A stretch of 16,641 nt of DNA from the NCBI GenBank assembly GCA_029880065.1, contig JAOUPD010000014.1, positions 1 through 16,641 on the forward strand, read 5' to 3'. The first letter of the stretch is position 1. Every line of letters starts with the position of its first letter. The position numbers were made by a program, and so were the translations under genes. This document shows, one piece after another, positions 6,904-13,002 of the stretch. Source of the stretch: Hadesarchaea archaeon (GTDB lineage: Archaea > Hadarchaeota > Hadarchaeia > Hadarchaeales > Hadarchaeaceae). The notes below the pieces were generated by a model, which was not told where the DNA came from, made no database searches, and saw only the letters and a list, made by a program, of their open reading frames with translations.

Positions 6904-7861
6904 GCGTTTGGAAGCAACCCGAAATGCATATGGGGAGGCTTTAGTCGAACTTGGGCGGACCAACAAAAATGTGGTGGTCTTGGACGCGGACCTCTCACCC
7001 TCGACTAAAACCTCCAAGTTCGCTGAAGAATTTCCAGAGCGATTCTTCGATGTGGGGGTAGCTGAGGCAAACTTGATCTCGATGGCTGCTGGGTTTGCCT
7101 CCGCGGGAAAGACAGCTTTCGCAAGTACCTTCTCGGTATTCGGCACGGAAAAAGGGTTGAATCAATTCAAGCAATCTGCTGCCTACCCCAAGCTCAACGT
7201 GAAGCTCGTGGTGACTCACGGGGGGATAAGCGTAGGGGAAGATGGAGTATCTCACTTCTGCATCGAGGACATAGCCGTTATGCGCTCGTTACCTAACGTG
7301 ACAGTCGTAGTTCCAGCAGATGCTGTCGAAACCAGAGTTGCGACCAAAGCGATAGCCGAATACGAAGGACCGGTTTTCATGAGGTTGAGCCGCCCCAAAA
7401 CACCCTTGATTTATGAAGAGGGTTATCGATACGCTGGCACCGATTTGACTTTTCATTTGGGCAAAAGCGTAACTCTAAAGGAGGGTGAGGATGTGACAAT
7501 CGTGGCCACGGGCCTAATGGTGGTCGAGGCACTAGTTGCAGCGTCCGATTTGGCGAAGGAAGGCATAGATGCCGGCGTGATTAATGTCCACACCATTAAA
7601 CCCCTTGACCAAGAGGCGATTTTGAGGGCGGCAAGAAAAAGTGGCGCGATAGTCACGGCCGAGGAACACAACATCTTAGGAGGGTTGGGCGGGGCAGTGG
7701 CGGAGGTGCTCGTGGAGAACACCCCCGTACCTATGGCACGGGTGGGCATTAGAAATAGCTTCGGCGAATCAGGACCTTGGAAGGAACTGTTTGCCAAGTA
7801 TGGTCTGACTTCCTCTGATATCTTAAAGAAGGTTAAAGAGGTAATGAAAAGAAGGGGCTAG
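6896..7861 (+). CDS. tktB: Transketolase C-terminal subunit
   Basis: A 321-residue partner of the upstream gene. It holds the pyrimidine-binding domain, with the catalytic-type glutamate Glu57 in DVGVAEANL and the conserved stretch AAGFASAGKTAFASTFSVF just after it. HGGISVGEDGVSHFCIED at about 104-121 lies in the substrate loop. The transketolase C-terminal domain starts near residue 185 and includes EEHNILGGLGGAVAEVL. The ATG has GGAGG six bases upstream inside the end of the N-subunit gene, and the 8-nt overlap points to coupled, equal synthesis of the two chains. The epimerase starts three bases after its stop. Confidence 0.95.
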   Translation: MSERLEATRNAYGEALVELGRTNKNVVVLDADLSPSTKTSKFAEEFPERFFDVGVAEANLISMAAGFASAGKTAFASTFSVFGTEKGLNQFKQSAAYPKLNVKLVVTHGGISVGEDGVSHFCIEDIAVMRSLPNVTVVVPADAVETRVATKAIAEYEGPVFMRLSRPKTPLIYEEGYRYAGTDLTFHLGKSVTLKEGEDVTIVATGLMVVEALVAASDLAKEGIDAGVINVHTIKPLDQEAILRAARKSGAIVTAEEHNILGGLGGAVAEVLVENTPVPMARVGIRNSFGESGPWKELFAKYGLTSSDILKKVKEVMKRRG

Positions 7862-7864
7862 ATA

Positions 7865-8515
7865 ATGTTAAAAATAGCGGCCTCGTTACTCTCCGCTGAC
7901 TTCAGCAGGCTAGGGGAAGAAGTTAAAAATGCTGAGAAAGAGGGAGTTGACTTCATCCACTGGGACATCATGGATGGTCACTTCGTGCCGAATATCACCT
8001 TCGGGCCAGCGGTGATTCAGTCGCTAAGGGATAAAACAAAGTTACCTTTTAATGCTCATCTCATGATCGAGAAGCCGTACAATTTTATTGAAAAGTTTGC
8101 CGAGGTCGGTAGCGATATTGTATCTGTTCATGCTGAAGCGTGTGATCATTTGCAGCATACTGTCCGGGATATCAAGAACTTGGGAGTAAAAGTAGGGGTG
8201 GCATTGAATCCTGCGACTCCGTTGAATGTAATTGAATATGTGCTAGATGATATTGATCTCATCCTGATTATGACGGTGAATCCTGGCTTTGGAGGTCAGG
8301 AATTCATCCCGGCTGTAATGCCAAAGGTTCAGGAAGCTAGGCAAATGGTCGAAGCGCGCGGATTAAACATCGATATTGGAGTGGACGGAGGCATAAACGA
8401 AAAAACAGCACCGCTGGCTGTGAAGGCTGGAGCAAACGTTCTTACAATAGGCTTCGCTATTTACGGTAGAGAGCCAAAATTATCTATCCAAAAGCTCAAA
8501 GACAGTCTACGCTAA
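7865..8515 (+). CDS. rpe: Ribulose-phosphate 3-epimerase
   Basis: Interconverts ribulose 5-phosphate and xylulose 5-phosphate, the ketose donor for transketolase. The 216-residue (beta/alpha)8 barrel has all expected landmarks: SLLSADFSRL near the start, the metal/catalytic ligands His32 and Asp34 in HWDIMDG, His65 in AHLMIEKP, the phosphate-side loop VNPGFGGQ at 138-145, and catalytic Asp174 in VDGGI. It follows the transketolase stop by three bases, with the SD AAGGGG inside the end of that gene, so it is in the same operon. A bacterial-type Rpe next to Tkt and Tal is notable because many archaea instead make pentoses by the reverse ribulose monophosphate route. Confidence 0.95.
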   Translation: MLKIAASLLSADFSRLGEEVKNAEKEGVDFIHWDIMDGHFVPNITFGPAVIQSLRDKTKLPFNAHLMIEKPYNFIEKFAEVGSDIVSVHAEACDHLQHTVRDIKNLGVKVGVALNPATPLNVIEYVLDDIDLILIMTVNPGFGGQEFIPAVMPKVQEARQMVEARGLNIDIGVDGGINEKTAPLAVKAGANVLTIGFAIYGREPKLSIQKLKDSLR

Positions 8516-8542
8516 CCTACGATCATTATCCATCTTCAACAA

Positions 8543-8552
8543 GATTTAAAAA
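8543..8552 (+). promoter_or_regulatory. TATA box just ahead of transaldolase gene
   Basis: GATTTAAAAA is centred about 27 nt before the ATG at 8574. This distance predicts a transcript starting at or next to the start codon (leaderless), although an SD (GGTGAT at 8565-8570) is also present and would serve read-through transcripts from rpe. Confidence 0.45.
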
Positions 8553-8573
8553 GAAAAAAATCTAGGTGATGTG

Positions 8574-9491
8574 ATGAAAATATTTGTCGACACGGCTAAA
8601 TTGAGCGAAATCAAGGAGGCCATTTCATGGGGCATAGTCGACGGAGTGACGACTAACCCCAGCCTGATTAGAAAGGCAGTCGAGGAAGAAAGAGAAGTGA
8701 AGGGGAAAGTGGATTTAGAAGCCTACGTCGGAGAAATATGCAAAGCAGCGGGGAAAGGAAGATCTGTAAGTTTGGAAGTGTTAAGCCAAAAAGCAAGCGA
8801 GATGGTTGAGGAAGCTCAGATTCTATACAGGAGATTTAATCCAATTGCTGGAAACGTCCTGATAAAGATACCAATTAACACGTATACTGGACAAGAAGCG
8901 ACTGATTATGAAGGTTTGAAGGCGATAAATGAATTGAGCAGAAAAGGAATCCCTATAAATGCGACTTTGGTGATGACCCCTGAGCAAGCGCTTTTGGCGG
9001 CGAAAGCGGGGGCCACGTATGTGAGTCCATTTGCTGGGAGGGTAGATGATTACATAAGGAAAAATCTAGGAATTGATTTCAAAAAGAACGATTACTTCGA
9101 CTTCGAGCTGATGGGGGAAATTTCCAAGGCGAAACTGGGCGAGTACTTGAAAAATCCGACTGCAGAGGAAATTTCTTCGCTCTACTTAGACGAAAAGATA
9201 AAGAAAGCAATTGGCGTTGGAGAGGATAAGGGAATAACCAGTGGGGTAGATTTGGTGAGGAAAATCGTTAACATCTTCAGAAAATATAACATAAAAACGA
9301 AGGTGATTGCTGCCAGCATGAGGAACCCCCAACAGGTTAGAGAAGTGGCTGAAACTGGATGCGACATTGCAACCGTACCTTTCGAGGTAATCCGAGAAAT
9401 GCTCAAACATCCAAAGACGGAAGAAGGTGTCAAGAAATTTTATGCCGATGCGGTTCAAGCGAAATACGAGGAGTTGTTTACAAAGTCTTAG
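8574..9491 (+). CDS. tal: Transaldolase of the TalC/MipB type with a long insertion
   Basis: A Schiff-base class I aldolase that transfers dihydroxyacetone units between sugar phosphates. Key features are Asp6 in FVDTA, VTTNPS at 25-30, the Schiff-base lysine Lys98 in NVLIKIP, NATL at 129-132, YVSPFAGRVDDY at 149-160 and ATVPFEVI at 266-273. The family core is about 215-220 residues, while this protein has 305. The excess is mostly a block of about 60 residues (roughly 162-222) between the SPFxGRxDD and LVRKI elements, plus a small insertion around 36-45. ATG at 8574 is chosen over a GTG one codon earlier because GGTGAT is too close to the GTG. It lies 58 nt after rpe. The alternative activity is fructose-6-phosphate aldolase, since the two cannot be told apart by eye. 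Confidence 0.9.
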   Translation: MKIFVDTAKLSEIKEAISWGIVDGVTTNPSLIRKAVEEEREVKGKVDLEAYVGEICKAAGKGRSVSLEVLSQKASEMVEEAQILYRRFNPIAGNVLIKIPINTYTGQEATDYEGLKAINELSRKGIPINATLVMTPEQALLAAKAGATYVSPFAGRVDDYIRKNLGIDFKKNDYFDFELMGEISKAKLGEYLKNPTAEEISSLYLDEKIKKAIGVGEDKGITSGVDLVRKIVNIFRKYNIKTKVIAASMRNPQQVREVAETGCDIATVPFEVIREMLKHPKTEEGVKKFYADAVQAKYEELFTKS

Positions 9492-9582
9492 CAAACATTA
9501 GGGATTCTCGATTATCGTTTGATAGGCAGGTTGAATAATTAAGGCTGGCAACGCGCTACTCCGAATTCGATTTTTGTTACCC

Positions 9583-9891
9583 TTAGCTTTTCTCGAGACA
9601 CTTACATTTGATGAGTAACTTCTCGTTCGCGACGTATCTAAGACCTATCTCCTTGCCCGAGTGCTCTTGCTTCGCCGTTTCGAGCGTCTTCTTTGCCGCA
9701 CCCGCAGAGGTAACGATTTTCCCGTCCACGATTGCAACGTGCTTGCCGATGTACTTCTTTTGTTCCGCCGTGCTTATTTCTGGGAACTCCCGCTCGGGCA
9801 CTTTCTCAATTTCGGGCTTCTCTACTTTGGCTGCTTTCTCCTTTTTTCTCTTCCAAAATCTAGGAAGGTTTCTCAAGGGTTTCAATCCCAT
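9583..9891 (-). CDS. DUF5678-like small protein
   Basis: A protein of 102 residues with a basic N-terminus (PRFWKRKKEKAAK) and a Lys/Glu-rich linker to about residue 40. A compact domain follows: KYIGKHVAIVDGKIVTS, a helix AAKKTLETAKQEHSGKE, and a final strand LRYVANEKLLIKCKC. This matches the pattern of archaeal DUF5678 domains (YxGKxVAIVDGKVVxSG...), whose function is unknown. Two cysteines close to the C-terminus (KCKC) are unusual for it. ATG at 9891 is chosen because it overlaps the stop of the upstream gene (TGATG), with GGTGGT five bases before it; a TTG one codon earlier is less likely. It is co-transcribed with the winged-helix-like gene. Confidence 0.75.
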   Translation of the reverse strand: MGLKPLRNLPRFWKRKKEKAAKVEKPEIEKVPEREFPEISTAEQKKYIGKHVAIVDGKIVTSAGAAKKTLETAKQEHSGKEIGLRYVANEKLLIKCKCLEKS

Positions 9892-10307
9892 CAATTACCA
9901 CCATCAAAGCTTTTTGTCGCGCTCCGTTTGTATATGTAAGATGTTAACGTTTTATCCTTTGATAAGGCACTTCGGATTGCCACGTAATCCGCAAGGGAGG
10001 TAAACTTATCCTTGATGCTGCCTTGCGCACCCATCGTGCCTTTAACACGCTCCTCGACTCCCACCAGTTCTTTCTTCCTCAGCTCCCTAAGCGCCTCGTC
10101 CAGCTCTCCTTCATCGACTGCTTCAGGTTCCCCCCTGAATGCATTTAATAACGCAAGGTCTTGAATGAGCTCAGACCTCCAACTCACTCCTTTGTTGATC
10201 ACGAGGACTCTAAGCACATCCAGCATCGCGTGAGGCAACCCCCCTTGCTTCTCGCTGGACAACATTTCCGAAACCAGCTTTCCGATGGAGGTTTCCATGC
10301 ACATCAT
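9891..10307 (-). CDS. Small archaeal protein, possibly winged-helix
   Basis: A protein of 138 residues that I do not recognise. Residues 25-50 (HAMLDVLRVLVINKGVSW) and 75-95 (DEGELDEALRELRKKELVG) look like two helices of a winged helix-turn-helix, with VEERVKGTMGAQGSIKDKF as a possible wing. A helical segment then ends in a basic tail. A regulatory or DNA-binding role is an inference from this pattern only. The start has two adjacent ATG codons and no SD, and a TATA box (TTTAAA, minus strand, 10329-10334) is centred about 25-27 nt upstream, so the mRNA is probably leaderless. Its stop overlaps the start of the DUF5678-like gene, so the two are likely made together. Confidence 0.7.
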   Translation of the reverse strand: MMCMETSIGKLVSEMLSSEKQGGLPHAMLDVLRVLVINKGVSWRSELIQDLALLNAFRGEPEAVDEGELDEALRELRKKELVGVEERVKGTMGAQGSIKDKFTSLADYVAIRSALSKDKTLTSYIYKRSATKSFDGGN

Positions 10308-10328
10308 TTTTGATATTTGTGGAGCGTT

Positions 10329-10334
10329 TTTAAA
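10329..10334 (-). promoter_or_regulatory. TATA box of a probable leaderless transcript
   Basis: TTTAAA on the minus strand, centred 25-27 nt before the tandem ATG at 10307/10304, with no SD between. The spacing is what is expected if transcription starts on the start codon. Confidence 0.5.
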
Positions 10335-10389
10335 CTTTGTGATGGAAATTTTAATTCTTTCATTTAGGCCTTGAAAGTAACTTTTTAGG

Positions 10390-11394
10390 CTATAATCTAC
10401 GCAACACTCGTCGCCTTACTATTATGTTAAAAGCCACAGCCATAATTAGTAGTATACCAGTCGCTATCATGAAATAATACGGAGAGAGGCCCATCATAGT
10501 AAGCCCTATGTACAGAACCCGAATACTCAGCGCTCCCAACACAGCACCTAAAATAGATCCAACACCTCCCGAGAGCAAGGTCCCCCCTACAACCGCTCCG
10601 GCGATCGCCTCAAGGTTCATCGTTTGTGCAGTCCAAGGGGCTGCTATATGAATCCGGGTCGCTGTTATGATCCCCGCAAATGCTGCCAAAAACCCCACCA
10701 TTATAAAACAAATTATCTTTACCCTATCCGTGTTTATCCCCATCATCCGCGCTGACTCCTTGTTGCTTCCAGTAGCGAATATCCAATTGCCAAACTTGGT
10801 ATGCTCAAGCAATATCCATAGAAGTATAGCAACCACTATTAGCCATAAGAACTGAACAGGGATAGGGAAGGCCCCAATTCTGCCACAGAAGAAGTTTACG
10901 AAAATTGGGGATGTCTCTGCGGGATAATAAGGTGTCTCATACCCTAGGGTAAGAAGAAGTGCTATCCCTCGAAAAGCCCACATCGTTCCCAATGTTACTA
11001 TAAGTGAAGATACTCTCAATTTAGTCACAATTATCCCATTTATAAAACCCAAAAAACCACCAAGGGCTAAACCAGCGAGTATTGCTATGGCTGGATTTAC
11101 ACCATAATTTGTGTACAAGATGGCCGTGACTAAAGCGGTAAGTGCGTAAGTCGAACCTACTGAGAGGTCAAATTCACCGGAAATTAAGAGTAACGCCATA
11201 GCCACTGTAACGATGGCTATCATGGGCGTGTACATTTCTAGAAAAAGGTTAATAACAGGACCTGAGATAAACATATGGCCGGGTGTGATTATCCAAAATG
11301 CTACGACCAATCCGACCAGAATTATAAATACACTAAATGATCGGTAGCCCAAGATTTTGCTTAAGATAGGTTTAACTTGGGTTAAGGTAATCAA
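10390..11394 (-). CDS. ABC sugar transporter permease, RbsC-like
   Basis: A polytopic membrane protein of the BPD_transp_2 (RbsC/XylH/YtfT) family: the permease of a carbohydrate ABC importer with about 8-10 hydrophobic segments. Numbering from the TTG, ISGEFDLSVGSTYALTA lies around 72-88. The cytoplasmic ATPase-contact loop reads GSNKESARMMGINTDRVK, close to the RbsC form GGNEEAARLSGINVDRVK. The region near NLEAIAGAVVGGTLLSGG is also typical. TTG at 11394 is chosen because AGGGG lies seven bases upstream and the 334-residue product fits the family; an in-frame ATG at 11445 would add a non-typical 17-residue N-terminus. It is divergent from the binding-protein gene. The ATP-binding subunit is not in the window. 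Confidence 0.9.
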   Translation of the reverse strand: MITLTQVKPILSKILGYRSFSVFIILVGLVVAFWIITPGHMFISGPVINLFLEMYTPMIAIVTVAMALLLISGEFDLSVGSTYALTALVTAILYTNYGVNPAIAILAGLALGGFLGFINGIIVTKLRVSSLIVTLGTMWAFRGIALLLTLGYETPYYPAETSPIFVNFFCGRIGAFPIPVQFLWLIVVAILLWILLEHTKFGNWIFATGSNKESARMMGINTDRVKIICFIMVGFLAAFAGIITATRIHIAAPWTAQTMNLEAIAGAVVGGTLLSGGVGSILGAVLGALSIRVLYIGLTMMGLSPYYFMIATGILLIMAVAFNIIVRRRVLRRL

Positions 11395-11550
11395 GTAAAT
11401 TCCCCTATAGATACGAATCGCGGGGCATCTGCTGACGCCGCCCATCGAAATAGATTCCTTGTTTCATAGTGGGATATATCTGCCAGTTCTGCGTTCCCAA
11501 CCTTATCTGATACTTCTGCATATCTTTCACCATCCGTGTTTTGTCCGTAC

Positions 11551-11562
11551 GATTTTTATAAG
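11551..11562 (-). promoter_or_regulatory. TATA box for permease gene
   Basis: On the minus strand this reads CTTATAAAAATC, a strong TATA box predicting transcription start near 11530. That leaves a leader of 85-135 nt, depending on which permease start is used. Confidence 0.55.
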
Positions 11563-11590
11563 TTGAGGGAATTTAAAGATGCGGTTTTTA

Positions 11591-11603
11591 CTTCAAATTG
11601 AAG
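11591..11603. promoter_or_regulatory. Perfect palindrome, candidate operator in the divergent ABC promoter region
   Basis: CTTCAAATTGAAG is a perfect 6-1-6 inverted repeat. It lies about 30 bp upstream of the permease TATA box and about 57 bp upstream of the binding-protein TATA box, a position suited to one regulator controlling both genes. The regulator is unknown. Confidence 0.4.
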
Positions 11604-11659
11604 ATATATAGGATTGATATAGTTCTTTTTTCTCCAGATAAGACTAATACGTTCGCAAT

Positions 11660-11668
11660 CTTTAAATA
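11660..11668 (+). promoter_or_regulatory. TATA box for sugar-binding protein gene
   Basis: CTTTAAATA, predicting transcription start near 11690 and a leader of about 25 nt that contains the strong SD AGGAGGG at 11701-11707. Confidence 0.6.
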
Positions 11669-11715
11669 ACGTGAAACAGAGGATAATTCGTAAAAAATAA
11701 AGGAGGGATTGATTA

Positions 11716-12849
11716 ATGGACGGAAAAAGTGGCCAAGGGGCCGCTGTAGTGTTGATTGTTGCAATAGTGGCAGCAGTTGTTGCAGGAGCCATAGTTTACT
11801 TTGTTATGCCGACGCCAGAGCCACCAGAGGTAGCTGAACTAGAGGAACAAATAAGCGACTTGGAAGCTGAGATAGATGACTTAGAAGCTACGATAGTTGA
11901 TCTACAAGGCCAAATTCCGACTCCCCTTGATACGATAAAAGTAGCCTTTGTATGTCACGGCAATCCTGCAGATGCGTGTTGGATAGCATACCATAATGGT
12001 GCGGAAGCACTGGCAGAGCGTCTCAGGAATGTTGAGGTGGTTTACAGGTATTCTGTAGAGGACATAGTCTTACAGGTTGACATGGTAAGGGAAGAAATTG
12101 CTCGCGGCGTTGATGCGATAGTTATATCAATAGCAGATGCAAATGCGCTTGATGACCCAATTCAGGAAGCAAGGGATGCGGGAATTGTTGTGATAGCTTA
12201 CGATTGTGACGATCCAGAAGGAGCAGTGGGCAACGCAAGACAAGCTTTCATCACAAGCTCCGTAACAGGGGGAGGCTTATGCTATGATACCGGCTACCTG
12301 AGGGGTCTGCTTGTAGGAGATTACGGAGTTCCTGCGGGCGGCAACATATTCTTCCCAAACGAGGGCCCAGGAGCAACCTGGTCGGAGGATTGTAAACGGG
12401 GATTCTTAGATGGTCTCGCGGAGAAGGGTTACACCAAGGATGTAGATTTCTCCTTGCACGAGATAGAGGCTACTTACAGCGTGGAGACGGCACAAGAGCT
12501 TATAACGGCATACCTTGTGGCACACCCCGAAACTGACATACTTGTTCCTTGTGGAGGCTGCACTTCAATTGCAAGTGTTCTAGCGGAGGAAGCCCTTGGA
12601 ATGGCACCAGGAGAGTTGCCCATCTGGTCGTGGCCGCACGGTGACGCGGATGCTCGAGGGATAGAAACTGGATTAGTCATCGCTGGTGTAACTGACTCGC
12701 ACTCCAGCGTTGGAGCTATTGCCCTATATGAAGCAGTTATGGCCGTTCAGTTTAATTTTGGCCCGGTTGATGTAACCATGCCATTAGTCGTGGTAGACGA
12801 GACCAACATTGATCTATGGGGAGCAGGTTGGAGAGCGCTGTTATACTGA
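11716..12849 (+). CDS. Membrane-anchored sugar-binding protein of an ABC importer (RbsB-like)
   Basis: A protein of 377 residues with a single N-terminal hydrophobic segment at about 9-31 and no lipobox. A Pro-rich joint and a Leu/Glu/Asp coiled coil at about 38-66 (ELEEQISDLEAEIDDLE) follow. The rest is a type I periplasmic-binding-protein domain, from TIKVAFVCHG onward, with EEIARGVDAIVISIADANA as the usual first-lobe pattern and VAHPETDILVPCGGCTS in the second lobe. The layout places the receptor outside the membrane on a coiled-coil stalk. It contains seven cysteines (Cys80 and Cys88, then DCDD, LCYD, EDCK, PCGGC), many for this family, perhaps forming disulfides. The SD AGGAGGG lies eight bases before the ATG. 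It is divergent from the RbsC-like permease, which is its likely partner. The ligand is unknown. Confidence 0.9.
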   Translation: MDGKSGQGAAVVLIVAIVAAVVAGAIVYFVMPTPEPPEVAELEEQISDLEAEIDDLEATIVDLQGQIPTPLDTIKVAFVCHGNPADACWIAYHNGAEALAERLRNVEVVYRYSVEDIVLQVDMVREEIARGVDAIVISIADANALDDPIQEARDAGIVVIAYDCDDPEGAVGNARQAFITSSVTGGGLCYDTGYLRGLLVGDYGVPAGGNIFFPNEGPGATWSEDCKRGFLDGLAEKGYTKDVDFSLHEIEATYSVETAQELITAYLVAHPETDILVPCGGCTSIASVLAEEALGMAPGELPIWSWPHGDADARGIETGLVIAGVTDSHSSVGAIALYEAVMAVQFNFGPVDVTMPLVVVDETNIDLWGAGWRALLY

Positions 12850-12856
12850 AAAGAAG

Positions 12857-12890
12857 GGTGCAAATTAAATTTTGCACCTCTTTTTTTTAT
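12857..12890 (+). terminator. Hairpin plus U-run terminator after the binding-protein gene
   Basis: Stem GGTGCAAA (12857-12864) pairs with TTTGCACC (12871-12878) around the loop TTAAAT, followed by TCTTTTTTTTAT. It starts 8 nt after the stop codon and has the form of an intrinsic terminator; a long T-tract alone can end archaeal transcription. Confidence 0.75.
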
Positions 12891-12902
12891 TTTTTTAATT
12901 TT

Positions 12903-13002
12903 AGAATGCTGCAATGGAAATTAGGATGTTGCCGCCGTCTTCGTCAAACCGCTGAACCTACGCCAGTAACCCACGAGCCATTGGGAAATGCGCAACAATT
13001 GA
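12903..13002 (+). pseudogene. Possible remnant of a TnpB-type transposase C-terminus (weak)
   Basis: Reading the plus strand, one frame gives RNAAMEIR and the next gives KLGCCRRLRQTAEPTPV. Together these resemble the C-terminal RDxNAAxNIxxLG end of IS200/IS605 TnpB proteins broken by a frameshift. There is no zinc-finger part upstream and no start. It lies between the terminator and the 3' end of the isomerase-like gene. The assignment is tentative; the stretch may be plain intergenic DNA. Confidence 0.22.

Noticed and set aside
9608..10003. Plus-strand open frame of 131 codons with hydrophobic stretches
   Set aside because: Antisense to the DUF5678-like gene, whose frame has a coupled start and recognisable domain.
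10357..10377. Hairpin CTTTCA / TGAAAG after the permease gene as a terminator
   Set aside because: Short stem with a 9-nt loop and no U-run on the minus strand; too weak to annotate.
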